Shown piece after piece: positions 8,321-17,158 of a stretch of DNA of 64,000 bases. The number at the start of each line of letters is the position of its first letter. The stretch's first letter is position 1. The notes under the pieces were generated by a model that had not been told where the DNA came from, ran no database searches, and worked only from the letters and a program-made list of their open reading frames with translations. A program made the position numbers and the translations under genes. The stretch lies in assembly GCF_002797435.1 (NCBI RefSeq), contig NZ_PGEN01000001.1, positions 3,098,501-3,162,500 on the forward strand, read 5' to 3'. This stretch comes from Sphingomonas koreensis (GTDB lineage: Bacteria > Pseudomonadota > Alphaproteobacteria > Sphingomonadales > Sphingomonadaceae).

Positions 8321-9301
8321 TCAGCCGATCACCGTCACGCCGCCTGCGATCTCGGTGACGTCGAGGTCCAGCAGCTGCTGGATCTGCGACACGGCATTCT
8401 CGATCTGTGCGGTGTGGAACATGCCGCTTACCAGCCGCCTGCCGACCGCTTCGTTCGACAGGATGATGCGTCCGTGGCGGTAGCGATTGATGTCTTCGAT
8501 CGCCGCGGCGAGCGGTGTATCGCGGAAGATCAGCACGCCACGACGCCAGCTTCCGCTCACCGCCGGATCGATCTGCGTGATCCGGGCGGCTTCCCCGGGC
8601 GCAGCAGCGAAACGCTGGCCCGCGACGATGCGGTGCCGTGCGGTACCCTGCTCGCCGAACAAATGCCCGGTAAGGCAGGTGACGCAGGTTTCCCGCTCGC
8701 TGGCTCGCACGTCGAACTGCGTCGCCTTGCCGAGCCAGCGGGTGTCGCCAACGCGGATCGCGAGGGCGGCGGCGTTCTCCGCGACTGCGATAAAGGCTTC
8801 GCCCGAGATCAGGATTGCCTGCCGCCGCACGGTATCGAGCGAAAGCGCGGTGCGGCCGTTCATCTCGATCGTGACCCCGGCCATGGGGCGCAGCAGCCTA
8901 CGCTCCCCGACGCCGGTCCGTTCGCCCGCGCGCAGCTCGGCGAGCGAGGGCCAGAGTTCGTAGGGCGGGTTCACCATCAGCATTGCGCCGGACGCAGCGA
9001 TGGCACCGCCGGTGACGAGGAAGCCGCGCCGGCCCATCGCCGCGTGTCGCAGCCGCGCACCGAAGGGGACGACGTTGTCGGAGAGGCCGGTGGCATCCGT
9101 GAGCGGCATCGCGCGCAGCGCCCTGCGCATCGCCGCCGCTTCGCGAAACGCCTCGGCATGCGCCGGATCCTGCGCGCGCCATGCTTCGAAGGCATGCGCG
9201 TCGGCCCGGGTCGCCGAACCCGATGTGAGACGGACGACCCAGCCCAATGCCTCGTGCATCGGAGGCGAAAGGCCATTCGTCTCTGTGTCGCGCATCGTCA
9301 T
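8321..9301 (-). CDS. FecR-family anti-sigma/sigma-regulator
   Basis: 326 residues. There is a cytoplasmic N-terminal DUF4880-type segment (about 12-65, with the WVVRLTSG and AWRAQDPAHAEAF signatures), one membrane segment (about 93-110), then the periplasmic FecR beta domain and a C-terminal STN-like end (residues about 265-326). FecR proteins hold or activate an ECF sigma factor and receive a signal across the periplasm from the STN domain of an outer membrane or periplasmic partner. It lies 25 bases downstream of its ECF sigma gene and is the last gene of a four-gene minus-strand operon. The initiating ATG may be 9301 or the ATG two codons later; no strong ribosome site decides. Confidence 0.9.
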   Translation of the reverse strand: MTMRDTETNGLSPPMHEALGWVVRLTSGSATRADAHAFEAWRAQDPAHAEAFREAAAMRRALRAMPLTDATGLSDNVVPFGARLRHAAMGRRGFLVTGGAIAASGAMLMVNPPYELWPSLAELRAGERTGVGERRLLRPMAGVTIEMNGRTALSLDTVRRQAILISGEAFIAVAENAAALAIRVGDTRWLGKATQFDVRASERETCVTCLTGHLFGEQGTARHRIVAGQRFAAAPGEAARITQIDPAVSGSWRRGVLIFRDTPLAAAIEDINRYRHGRIILSNEAVGRRLVSGMFHTAQIENAVSQIQQLLDLDVTEIAGGVTVIG

Positions 9302-9326
9302 CGGCCGTTGCGCCCCCGGGCGATCG

Positions 9327-9887
9327 TCATTCCTGCTCTTCCTCTCTGTCGGACAGTCTGGCCATGCCGGTGACGAACGACTTTCTTTTGCCCAGCCGGC
9401 GTGCGCACAAATCGATGCCGCGCCGTAGATCCTTCTGAACCGTGCGGATGCTCACGTCGAAGCGTTCGGCGAGAACGTGGTGGCTGACATCGCCGAGAAA
9501 CGCCTCCTGGAAAATGATGCGCTGCCGCTCGGTCAGCTCCGAAAGCGCGCGGGCGACGACGGCAACGTCCGCGCGATCGGCGGCGATGGCCGCGGGGCCG
9601 GGCGCATCGTCAGCGACGCCCAGCAGCTCCTCGATATCGACGAAGCTGAGCCGCCGGTTCTCGGACTTGACCAGATTGTGCGCGGTGTTGAGCGCCGCGC
9701 GATAGACATAGGCCTCCGGATCCTTGACCGGCGCGAGATCGGCGCGCGTCTCGATCCGGATCCAGGTCTCCTGCAGCGCGTCCTCGGCGATCTGCGGCCC
9801 GAACCGGCGCGCGAGGCGGCCGCGCAGCGAGGAGTAGCGCGCGAGCAGCGAGCGCAGCAGCAGCGATCGGGGGGCGTCGGCCATCAT
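9327..9887 (-). CDS. ECF sigma factor, FecI-like
   Basis: 186 residues with the two ECF domains: sigma region 2 (about 12-85, including the FGPQIAEDALQETWIRI helix) and region 4 (about 115-170, ALSELTERQRIIFQEA followed by a helix-turn-helix with VSIRTVQKDL). It would direct RNA polymerase to a small regulon once released by the FecR encoded next door. ATG 9887 overlaps the TGA of the upstream STN gene as ATGA, so the two are translationally coupled. The likely target is the two-partner secretion genes on the other strand (12.6-34.7 kb); this rests on proximity. Confidence 0.93.
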   Translation of the reverse strand: MMADAPRSLLLRSLLARYSSLRGRLARRFGPQIAEDALQETWIRIETRADLAPVKDPEAYVYRAALNTAHNLVKSENRRLSFVDIEELLGVADDAPGPAAIAADRADVAVVARALSELTERQRIIFQEAFLGDVSHHVLAERFDVSIRTVQKDLRRGIDLCARRLGKRKSFVTGMARLSDREEEQE

Positions 9888-10600
9888 CGCGCAACGATCT
9901 CCAGCCAGATCGGCTGGGGCATGCCGACGGGGGGAGGCTCGGGAAGAGCGGTGCCCGACACCACCGAGGCGATTGCGCGATCGAGCTGGCCGGTGCCGCT
10001 GCTGCGCCGGACGAGCGGATCGCGGATGATGCCATGCGGGTCCATTGCCACGGCAAGGCGAACGCTGAAGCTGCGCCCGCGCGTGCGCGGGTCGTCTTGC
10101 AATCGCCGGGCGATGGTCGAGCGGACGAGCTGGCCGAACGGGCGATAGTCCGGGCCCGGCTGCTGACCGATGATCCGTTCTGCCTTGATCTGCAGCCGGT
10201 CGAGCACGAGCCGGGGCGCCGTGGCTGCACCGGCAGGGGGGCTGTCGGCGCCGCTATCGCGGCCTGCTTTCGGCGCAGGGAGCACGAGCACGGCCGACGC
10301 GCTGGTGAAGCGGTGCGTGACGGGCGCGCCAGCCAGCATGCGCGCGACCGCGGCTTGCGGGGTCAACGCGCCTTTGACCGGAGCGGAGCGAAGTCCCGCC
10401 AGCACACCCCGTTCGTACAGGACGTCGATCCCGCTCTCGCGTCCCAGCTTGAGGAGGGCGGCCTCGAGGTCCTGGGCTGGAATATCATAGTCGCGCTCGG
10501 CCGGCTGTGCCTGCAACGCGCGTGCGCCACCGCAGGGTATCGCGACAATGCTGGCGCATATGGCAAGCTCGACTGCCCCGATCGTTCCGGTACGCGGCAC
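9884..10600 (-). CDS. STN-TonB hybrid: periplasmic signalling domain fused to a TonB-C-like domain, no barrel
   Basis: 238 residues from a GTG start. After a signal-like segment (about 8-30) comes a Secretin/TonB short N-terminal (STN) domain at about 37-108, with the DYDIPAQDLEAALLKLGRESGIDVLYE signature split over its first strands and helix. A linker leads to a C-terminal region (about 150-238) with the TonB-C pattern: a helix, a strand ending DPHGII, a second helix and a final PQPIWLEI strand. No outer membrane barrel follows. VreA of the Pseudomonas PUMA3 system has, as I recall, the same layout. It probably relays a signal to the FecR periplasmic domain. GTG 10600 lies 4 bases after the stop of the TonB gene; the open frame continues upstream only through that gene. 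Confidence 0.75.
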   Translation of the reverse strand: MPRTGTIGAVELAICASIVAIPCGGARALQAQPAERDYDIPAQDLEAALLKLGRESGIDVLYERGVLAGLRSAPVKGALTPQAAVARMLAGAPVTHRFTSASAVLVLPAPKAGRDSGADSPPAGAATAPRLVLDRLQIKAERIIGQQPGPDYRPFGQLVRSTIARRLQDDPRTRGRSFSVRLAVAMDPHGIIRDPLVRRSSGTGQLDRAIASVVSGTALPEPPPVGMPQPIWLEIVAR

Positions 10601-10604
10601 GCGG

Positions 10605-11258
10605 TCAGCCGATCTCGAATTCGATGGGCAGGGTGATGTCGAGCGAATCGGGCAGTTCCGACGGAATCGCGGGCATCGGCGCGGCGCGGTGGATCGCTGC
10701 CAGCGCTTCGGCGTCGAGATTGGTACGGCCGGAGCTTGCCGCGATCCAGGCGCTTTGAACGGCACCGGCGCGATCGAGTATGAAACGGATCTCGACCGTC
10801 CCTTCGACATGATCGCGCCGCGCGTCGGCAGGGTAGCGCCGATAGCGGGCGATGTGCGCGAGCAGCGTCTCACGATAGCTGACCGCACTCGATCCGCTCA
10901 GGCTCGAAACGCTTTCGCCGGGGACATGTCCCGCGATCTTCTCGCGTACCGGGGCCGGGGGGCTCGATCCGCCGGCCGGTTGCGGCATGCCGAGTATGGT
11001 GCTGCCGGCCGGATGCCGCTGCGGCCAGGGGCGTGCCTCGCTTGCCCCGGACGGTGGCGGGGCACCCGCAGCGAGTGTCGCGGAGACCGGTTGGAGCGGG
11101 AGCATCTCGACGACCAGCACGCCGTTGCGGCCTTCGCGTTTGCCGCCGCGGCCGCCGTCGCCGGGCGGTAGCGTCCATAACAACGCCACGCCGGCAGCCG
11201 CCGGGATAAGCGTTGCCAGCGCCAGTGAAACGATGCGCTCGACCGGGTCCGGTTTCAT
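10605..11258 (-). CDS. TonB-family energy transducer, first gene of the signalling operon
   Basis: 217 residues. There is one N-terminal membrane anchor (about 9-30), a Gly/Pro-rich periplasmic linker, and a TonB C-terminal domain (about 135-217) with the diagnostic YPADARRDHVEGTVEIRF and LDRAGAV elements and an IEFEI final strand. TonB proteins carry proton-motive energy from ExbB/ExbD to outer membrane receptors. It heads the minus-strand operon tonB, STN-TonB, sigma, fecR; spacing to the next gene is 4 bases. A second, separate TonB lies in the facing operon at 16394. The cassette has no ExbB/ExbD of its own, so it may share those at 14226-16397. Confidence 0.88.
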   Translation of the reverse strand: MKPDPVERIVSLALATLIPAAAGVALLWTLPPGDGGRGGKREGRNGVLVVEMLPLQPVSATLAAGAPPPSGASEARPWPQRHPAGSTILGMPQPAGGSSPPAPVREKIAGHVPGESVSSLSGSSAVSYRETLLAHIARYRRYPADARRDHVEGTVEIRFILDRAGAVQSAWIAASSGRTNLDAEALAAIHRAAPMPAIPSELPDSLDITLPIEFEIG

Positions 11259-11404
11259 GCGATCGCTGCACCCGGGGCGGAGGAGAGGGAGGTCCTGCTC
11301 TTCATGAGCGAGGTCCCTAAGGCTGCTTCATGACATCTGCGCGCACGCAAGAAAGTCGTTCGCGATCGGCTCGCATCGGCTGTCCAGCAGATGGAGGACG
11401 GTTC

Positions 11405-12304
11405 ATGCGAGCGAGCTGCGCGGCGAGAATTGATGTGGAACGGGCGGCGTTGCGGCCTATCGACGACGCCGGTGATATCGTTTCGTCGCGGGTTCCGGCT
11501 TTGCTTTGCGACGTCGAAATGACCGTGACCTGCGCTAGTGTTGTTGCGGGTGAGCGGATCGAGCTGCAAGCCAGCGCGAAGCGCATCGGATTGGCGGTCA
11601 TGATCGAGGGCGCGGCCTGTTTCGCGATCGACGGCGTGGACGTGGGCGTGCGCGTGTCCGCGGGTCAGGCAATCCTGAATGCGCACCTCGACCCGGTCAT
11701 GTGCACGTGTCAGGCGGCGGGGCGCGTGGTTCGGCTTTCCCTGCCCCGCAACGCAGCTCAGGCCTGGGCGAGCGAGGTTCATGGCGGGGCTCGGCGGCTG
11801 GCACGTGCCGTCTTCGTCTTCCAGGCCGATGCAGGTCTTGCTGCGCTCGGGAACAGCGGTTGCGAGAGCATGAAGGCTGGCGCTGTCATTCAAGCCGTGA
11901 TTGCCGCGCTCGCCTCGCACGAGGGGATCGATGTGGCGTGCCCGGCGTCGCGATCGATCAGCCTGGCGCGGCGCCGGCTCGACGCCGATCCGTCGCGGGC
12001 ATGGGATCTTGATGATCTTGCGCGCGGCGTGGGAGTCACGCCGGTTACGCTGCAACGGGGATTCCGCGACTGTGTCGGGGTGACCGTCGCCAGCTATGCG
12101 CAGCGGATTCGGTTGAGCGAGGCGCGGACGCGCCTGGCGAGTGCGCGCGAGACGCGACCCGTGAGCGCAATCGCGCATGCCGCGGGTTTCGCATCCGTCA
12201 CAGCCTTCGCGCGCGCTTACCAGCGAGTGTTCGGCGAAACGCCGACCAAGACTCGCGCGGATCACGCTCGATTTCCACATGGGGTGCATATAGAATCGGA
12301 TTAG
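11405..12304 (+). CDS. AraC/XylS-family transcriptional regulator
   Basis: 299 residues. The last ~100 residues form the double helix-turn-helix of the family (LDDLARGVGVTPVTLQRGF, then AIAHAAGFASVTAFARAYQRVFGETP). The N-terminal 190 residues are an effector-binding part with no recognised family. ATG 11405 is preceded at 7 bases by a perfect GGAGG; an upstream in-frame ATG at 11330 lacks a site. It is divergent from the tonB-sigma-fecR operon and directly upstream of tpsB, so it is well placed to control either. A strong terminator follows it at 12341-12366. The 146-base gap 11259-11404 holds both divergent promoters; I see no clear operator there. Confidence 0.88.
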   Translation: MRASCAARIDVERAALRPIDDAGDIVSSRVPALLCDVEMTVTCASVVAGERIELQASAKRIGLAVMIEGAACFAIDGVDVGVRVSAGQAILNAHLDPVMCTCQAAGRVVRLSLPRNAAQAWASEVHGGARRLARAVFVFQADAGLAALGNSGCESMKAGAVIQAVIAALASHEGIDVACPASRSISLARRRLDADPSRAWDLDDLARGVGVTPVTLQRGFRDCVGVTVASYAQRIRLSEARTRLASARETRPVSAIAHAAGFASVTAFARAYQRVFGETPTKTRADHARFPHGVHIESD

Positions 12305-12340
12305 ATAGCAAATACCGTAATAAGTTCTACAGCAATATTT

Positions 12341-12366
12341 GCCGCTGAATCTGAGGATTCAGCGGC
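12341..12366 (+). terminator. Rho-independent-type terminator after the AraC gene
   Basis: 11-bp perfect stem GCCGCTGAATC / GATTCAGCGGC with a TGAG loop, followed by the T-rich TGTTTG. It begins 37 bases after the araC-type stop, separating that gene from the secretion operon. Confidence 0.75.
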
Positions 12367-12404
12367 TGTTTGTGGTCTAGTCATTTGATGTTGTTTGCAT
12401 CGCT

Positions 12405-12420
12405 TGAAACATTTATTTCA
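12405..12420. promoter_or_regulatory. AT-rich dyad in the putative promoter region of the secretion operon
   Basis: TGAAA-N6-TTTCA sits in an unusually AT-rich stretch (about 12385-12440) within the 314-base gap between the AraC gene and the proposed tpsB start. It is the best place for the operon promoter. I cannot match a sigma-70 or FecI-type promoter with confidence. Confidence 0.3.
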
Positions 12421-12618
12421 TAGATTGCAACTTGATCAGAAGATTGCGTCGATCTCGCCTTCAATTTGCTTGAGGTGCTTTCCCGAATCTCCCTAAGGGC
12501 GCCCCGGCAGCGGGAATGTCGCATTGCAGCAAATGCGTCACAGCCCCGCGCCAAAGGCCAGAGCTCACCCGAAGCGGCAGCAGTGCCGCGCTCGGGTCAG
12601 GTTGCGGGGGATTTTAGG

Positions 12619-14226
12619 TTGAAGACCGTAGTAGGCCATGGTTGGAGGGCGTCGGGCCTCGCGATCGCCACGATGATCGCGATTGGGAACGGGACTCCGG
12701 CTTTGGCGCAGGATGCCGCGCCAGTAGCGCCGGTGGCTCCGCCGTCCGCAGCGACATTCGATATCCGGGCGTTCCAGGTACGCGGCAACAAGCTGTTGCC
12801 ACCCGACGCTGTCGAGCGAGCGGTCTACCCCTTCATGGGGCCGGGCCGCAGCGAGGCCGATGTCGAGGCTGCGCGTGCCGCGCTTCAGAAGGCGTTCGAG
12901 GATGCCGGCTATGTCGCCGTGTCGGTGTTCATTCCCGAACAGGGCGTGACCGGCGGCATTCTCCAGCTCGAAGTGCAGCCGCAGGCGATCGGTACGGTCG
13001 TGGTCGAGGGGACGAAGAACCCGGACGCAGTGCGCGCGCAGGCGCCGTCGCTGACGCCGGGGCAGACGCCCAACATCACCGCGTTCCAGCGCGACGTGAT
13101 CGCGATGAACCAGAAGCCGACCCGGCGGGTGACGCCCGAGTTGAAAGCCGGCGTCGCGCCGGGCACGCTCGATGTGGTGCTCAAGGTCGAGGAAAGCTCG
13201 GCCTGGCACGGCACGGTCGAGATCAACAATTTCAGCTCGGCGGCGACCACCGATCTGCGCGCCTCGGCGACGCTGCGCTACGACGATATGTGGGGCCGCG
13301 GCGACAGCCTGTCGCTGACCGCGCAGACCGCGCCGCGCCGGACCGATGATGGCACCGTCTTTTCGGGCAACTACCTGACCCGGCTGGGCCAGGGCACGCA
13401 GCTGATGCTCTACGGCGTCCATTCGGACAGCGACATCGCCGTGATCGGCGGTACCAGCGTGGTCGGCAAGGGCAACATCTTCGGCGTCCGGCTGATCCAG
13501 TCGCTCGGCGCATCGGAAGGTTTCCACCACGCTTTGACCGTCGGCATCGACTGGAAGGACTTTGCCGAGGATCTGAAACTCGGTTCGGACACCGACAGCG
13601 CACCGATCGAGTATTTCCCGGCGACGCTGTCCTGGCGCGGTGACTGGACCGGGGAGGGGCGCAAGAGCGACCTCAGCGTCACCGGCATCTTCGGGATTCG
13701 CGGGCTAGGCGATAACAAGGCGGCGTTCGAGTACAAACGCTATCGGGCGCGCGACAGCTTCTTCGCTTTCAAGCTTGATGCCGGTCACACACAGGATGTG
13801 CTGGATGGCGCGCAGATCGATGCGCGGTTCAACGCGCAATGGTCGGCGACGCCACTCATCTCGAACGAGGGCTTCTCGATCGGCGGCATGCAGAGCGTCC
13901 GTGGCTATTACGAGTCCGAGACGCTCGCCGATTACGGCTTCGCCTATCAGCTCGAGTTCCGCACCCCTGATGCCGCCGAACTGATCGGCGGGCCGCTCGA
14001 CTCACTGAGGGTCTACAGCTTCTGGGACATGGGCTGGGGCGGGATCCATGAGCCGCTGCGCGGCCAGAGCGAGCGCTTCCGGTTGATGAGCCTGGGCGCG
14101 GGCGCCCGCATCAAGCTGTTTCGATACCTCAACGGCGCGCTCGATGTCGGCTCGCCGCTGATTTCCGGGCCGGAGAGCAAGACCGGCGACATCTTCGCAC
14201 GCTTCCGCATTTGGGGGGAATTCTAA
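12619..14226 (+). CDS. TpsB two-partner secretion transporter (ShlB/FhaC/HecB family)
   Basis: About 535 residues from TTG 12619. It has a signal peptide ending near ALAQ, POTRA domains (about 35-205, beginning FDIRAFQVRGNKLLPP), then a 16-strand outer membrane barrel with the loop-6 motif SVRGYYES and a terminal phenylalanine. TpsB proteins recognise the TPS domain of their partner exoprotein in the periplasm and thread it across the outer membrane; the partner here is the giant gene at 19493. The start is uncertain: TTG 12619 follows GCGGGGGA and gives a normal signal peptide, while the open frame reaches 12466. Its TAA overlaps the next ATG by one base. Confidence 0.92.
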   Translation: MKTVVGHGWRASGLAIATMIAIGNGTPALAQDAAPVAPVAPPSAATFDIRAFQVRGNKLLPPDAVERAVYPFMGPGRSEADVEAARAALQKAFEDAGYVAVSVFIPEQGVTGGILQLEVQPQAIGTVVVEGTKNPDAVRAQAPSLTPGQTPNITAFQRDVIAMNQKPTRRVTPELKAGVAPGTLDVVLKVEESSAWHGTVEINNFSSAATTDLRASATLRYDDMWGRGDSLSLTAQTAPRRTDDGTVFSGNYLTRLGQGTQLMLYGVHSDSDIAVIGGTSVVGKGNIFGVRLIQSLGASEGFHHALTVGIDWKDFAEDLKLGSDTDSAPIEYFPATLSWRGDWTGEGRKSDLSVTGIFGIRGLGDNKAAFEYKRYRARDSFFAFKLDAGHTQDVLDGAQIDARFNAQWSATPLISNEGFSIGGMQSVRGYYESETLADYGFAYQLEFRTPDAAELIGGPLDSLRVYSFWDMGWGGIHEPLRGQSERFRLMSLGAGARIKLFRYLNGALDVGSPLISGPESKTGDIFARFRIWGEF

Positions 14227-15962
14227 TGTCGATGATCCAACGCGTCCGTCGGGGCGCAGTGGCGGGCGCGGTCGCGCTTGCCGCAATGACCGCCTTTGCC
14301 TCGCCCGCGCATGCCTGGTGGGGTGCCGAGCATGCCTATCGCACGCGGATCAACCTGAACACGAGCGCGGCGGGCGTGACCGGCGAGGTAGCGCGAGCAC
14401 CGGTGCTGGTGCGGCTGCATCAGGGCAATTTCAACTTCGCCGACGCGAAACCCGACGGTTCGGACCTGCGCTTCGTTGCAGGCGATGATCGCACCCCGCT
14501 CAAATTCCATGTCGAGAGCTGGAACGCCCAGGCGCAGCAGGCGCTGGTGTGGGTCGACGTCCAGAACCTTCAGCCGGGTCAGGCCGCCGCGATCTATGCC
14601 TATTACGGTAACAAGCAGGCCGCCGCAGCGCAGGACGCCGCCGGCAGCTTCGGCCCCGATTACACGCTGGTCTATCACTTCGAGGGCAGCGGCCCGGCGA
14701 AGGACGTGACATCGAACGGCGTTCAGGGCGGCGGCGCGGCGACCCGCAATGCAAGCGGCCTGATCGGCAACAGCCTGGTGTTCGACGGCACGACACCGCT
14801 GAGCATCCCAGCCGCGGCATTCGGCGCCGGTCCGCTGTCGGTAAGCTTCTGGGTCAAGCCCGGTTCGGACGGCACGCTGTTCACGCTGCCCGGCGCGGTT
14901 AGCCTGATCGCGCAGGGCGGCCAGATCTTCATCGACCAGGGCGGTACCCGTTCGGCGGGCGCGGCGCTCGCCGGCGGTAGCTGGGCGAATGTCGCGCTGG
15001 TCAACGACGGCAAGAAGACGCATGTGTTCGTTAACGGTCAGCCCGCTGGCGAAGTGGAAGGTGCACTGGGCGCCGCGACCGGCGATGCGCTGATCGGTCG
15101 GGGCTTTGCCGGCGAGATCGACGAGTTCCGCGTCGCCAAGGCGGCGCTGCCGCAGTCGATGTTCCAGCTTGCCTCGGCGAGCGAAGGGCAGGGTGCGCGG
15201 CTGCTGACCTTCGACACCGCCGAGCAGGTCGAGACCGGCGGCGGCCACGGCTATTTCGGTATCCTGTTCAAGGCGCTGACCTGGGACGCCTGGGCGGTGA
15301 TCGCGATCCTCGCGGTAATGCTGGTGCTGGCCCTGTGGGTGATGCTGTCCAAGCATATGCTGTTCACGCGGATCGAACGCGCGAACGACGACTTCCTCGA
15401 GGCCTATCGCAATCAGGCCAAGCGGTCGGGCGACCATACCGGCCTGCCCTCGTTCGACCCCGGCGTGGGCGCGGTCCATTCGACGCTGGGCGATCTCTAT
15501 CAGGTCGGCCGCCGCGAGCTTTCCGAGCGGCTCCAGGAGGGCCGTTCCACCGGCAGCCGCTTCGCAATCCGCGCGCAGTCGATCGCCGCGATCCGTTCCG
15601 CGCTCGACGCGGAACAGGTGATCCAGGGCCAGAAGCTGCACGACCGGATGGGGCTGCTGACCAACTCGATCTCGGGCGGTCCGTTCATCGGTCTTGCCGG
15701 GACCGTCCTGGGCGTGATGATCACCTTCGCCAGCGTCGCCGCTGCCGGTGAGGTCAACATCAACGCGATCGCCCCGGGTATCGCCGCCGCGCTGCTGGCG
15801 ACCGTCGCGGGCCTCGTCGTCGCGATCCCGGCGATGTTCGGCTACAACAGCCTGCTCGTCCGGTCGAAGAAGATCACGGCGCGCAACCAGATCTTCGCCG
15901 ACGAGCTGGAAAAGCGCATCGCCGAAACGTGGCAGGACGTTCCTGCCGCGCAGGCCGCCTGA
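14226..15962 (+). CDS. DUF2341-LamG-ExbB fusion: periplasmic lectin-like domains joined to a MotA/TolQ/ExbB proton channel
   Basis: 578 residues. A signal peptide (1-~32, ending AHAWW) leads into a DUF2341 domain (about 35-135, with the APVLVRLHQGNF and AYYGN elements) and a concanavalin/LamG-like domain (about 140-315, with FDGTTPLSIP and the GFAGEIDEFRV end). Then come a membrane helix near 352-372 and a MotA/TolQ/ExbB domain with two further helices near 488-505 and 519-541. ExbB is normally 230-330 residues and has no such exported N-terminus. It should form the stator channel with ExbD (15978) and drive TonB (16394). ATG 14226 overlaps the tpsB stop. I know this domain order from the Pseudomonas Pdt-type loci; the role of the lectin-like part is not known. 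Confidence 0.9.
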   Translation: MSMIQRVRRGAVAGAVALAAMTAFASPAHAWWGAEHAYRTRINLNTSAAGVTGEVARAPVLVRLHQGNFNFADAKPDGSDLRFVAGDDRTPLKFHVESWNAQAQQALVWVDVQNLQPGQAAAIYAYYGNKQAAAAQDAAGSFGPDYTLVYHFEGSGPAKDVTSNGVQGGGAATRNASGLIGNSLVFDGTTPLSIPAAAFGAGPLSVSFWVKPGSDGTLFTLPGAVSLIAQGGQIFIDQGGTRSAGAALAGGSWANVALVNDGKKTHVFVNGQPAGEVEGALGAATGDALIGRGFAGEIDEFRVAKAALPQSMFQLASASEGQGARLLTFDTAEQVETGGGHGYFGILFKALTWDAWAVIAILAVMLVLALWVMLSKHMLFTRIERANDDFLEAYRNQAKRSGDHTGLPSFDPGVGAVHSTLGDLYQVGRRELSERLQEGRSTGSRFAIRAQSIAAIRSALDAEQVIQGQKLHDRMGLLTNSISGGPFIGLAGTVLGVMITFASVAAAGEVNINAIAPGIAAALLATVAGLVVAIPAMFGYNSLLVRSKKITARNQIFADELEKRIAETWQDVPAAQAA

Positions 15963-15977
15963 GCGGGGGTCTGAGCG

Positions 15978-16397
15978 ATGGCGATCCAGATCGGCGACGA
16001 GGACAAGCCGTACAACGAGATCAACGTCACGCCGATGATCGACGTGATGCTCGTGCTCCTCATCATCTTCATCCTGCTCACCACCGCGGCGGTGCAGGGC
16101 ATCAAGGTCGACCTTCCCAGCGCTTCGTCCGCGAAGCCGTTGGAGGCGCAGAAGTCGCGCGTGATCGCGGTGGCCGACGACGGCACCATCTCGATCGACG
16201 CGATCCCGGTCTCGCTTTCCGAACTGGAGCGCGAACTGCGAACCTCGATCGCCTCGACACCGGACCTGGCGGTGATCCTGCGCGGCGACCGGGCGGTGCA
16301 GTATGACAAGGTGATGCAGGTGCTCGACCTGTGTTCCAAGGTCGGCGTGCCGAGCCTCGGCATGGCCTCCACCCGCCCGCCCGGCGGAGGCAAATGA
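15978..16397 (+). CDS. exbD: ExbD/TolR biopolymer transport protein
   Basis: 139 residues, standard length. One membrane helix (about 18-38) carries the essential aspartate D22 in NVTPMIDVMLVLLIIF, and a periplasmic ExbD/TolR domain follows. With the ExbB fusion it forms the proton-driven motor for TonB. It begins 15 bases after exbB behind a GGGGTCTGAG site, and its TGA overlaps the tonB ATG. Confidence 0.95.
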   Translation: MAIQIGDEDKPYNEINVTPMIDVMLVLLIIFILLTTAAVQGIKVDLPSASSAKPLEAQKSRVIAVADDGTISIDAIPVSLSELERELRTSIASTPDLAVILRGDRAVQYDKVMQVLDLCSKVGVPSLGMASTRPPGGGK

Positions 16398-17107
16398 TGA
16401 CGGCCCTGGCTCTGCCCGGGGGTCCGGGCGGGGGGCGTCGCAAGCGCTCCCCGGTCACGCTGGGCCGCATCGCTCTTGTCGGCGGGATCGCGCTCGCCGG
16501 GTTCGTGATCTGGAGCTTGTTCAGCGCCCAGATCGTCACCGAGCGGCCCAACGAGAACAAGACGACGCAGGTGATCTTGCCGCCGCCTCCACCGCCGCCG
16601 CCTCCGCCGCCGCAGGAAAAGGAGATCGTACCGCCCGAACCGACGATCGCGCCGCCGCTCGACCAGCCGGTCGAGGCACCGACGCCGCCGACTCCCGATG
16701 CGCCGAGCCAGTCCGACCCGGCGCCTGGCGACAACGCGTTGACCGCGCGGGAAGGGGCCGGCCCGTCCAACTACGGCCTTGCGGCCGGGGATGGCGGCGG
16801 GATGCGGATCGGCGGCCGACCGGGCGGTAGCGGGGGGGGCAACGCCTTCGCGGCTTACGGCCAGATGGCGGTCGGTGACATCCGCCGCGCCGCCCAGGCC
16901 GATCGCGAGCTGAACCGCGGCCGCTACCGCATCGAGGAGATCGAGATCGCGGTCGACGCCAACGGACGGATCAGCCGCGTGCGGGTGCTGCGCGGCGGCG
17001 ACGAGCGCCGCAACGCACGCATCGCCCAATTGCTGACCGGATTCCAACTGTCACAGCGACCGCCGGCCGGAATGCCCAGCCTGCGCGTCGCCCTGAGTGG
17101 GAGCTGA
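16394..17107 (+). CDS. tonB: TonB energy transducer of the secretion operon
   Basis: 237 residues: a basic N-terminus, one anchor helix (about 26-46), an 11-proline run followed by a Pro/Glu-rich stalk (about 60-105), a glycine-rich linker, and a TonB C-terminal domain (about 150-237) with RYRIEEIEIAVDANGRISRV as its first strands. It transmits ExbB/ExbD energy to an outer membrane partner. The only outer membrane candidates in the operon are TpsB and the porin, because no TonB-dependent receptor is encoded until 42293. ATG 16394 overlaps the exbD stop as ATGA and follows GGCGGAGG. Confidence 0.92.
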   Translation: MMTALALPGGPGGGRRKRSPVTLGRIALVGGIALAGFVIWSLFSAQIVTERPNENKTTQVILPPPPPPPPPPPQEKEIVPPEPTIAPPLDQPVEAPTPPTPDAPSQSDPAPGDNALTAREGAGPSNYGLAAGDGGGMRIGGRPGGSGGGNAFAAYGQMAVGDIRRAAQADRELNRGRYRIEEIEIAVDANGRISRVRVLRGGDERRNARIAQLLTGFQLSQRPPAGMPSLRVALSGS

Positions 17108-17158
17108 GCGCCCTGCGCTCAAACCCGCCAACACCATTGCTCCAAGGGGAATGATCCC

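Noticed and set aside
12466..12618. Extension of tpsB to a TTG at 12466
   Set aside because: It would add 51 residues before a normal signal peptide and overlaps the likely promoter region; no ribosome site is seen.
16600..16670. Proline run in TonB as a simple-sequence repeat of separate interest
   Set aside because: Proline-rich stalks are normal in TonB proteins.
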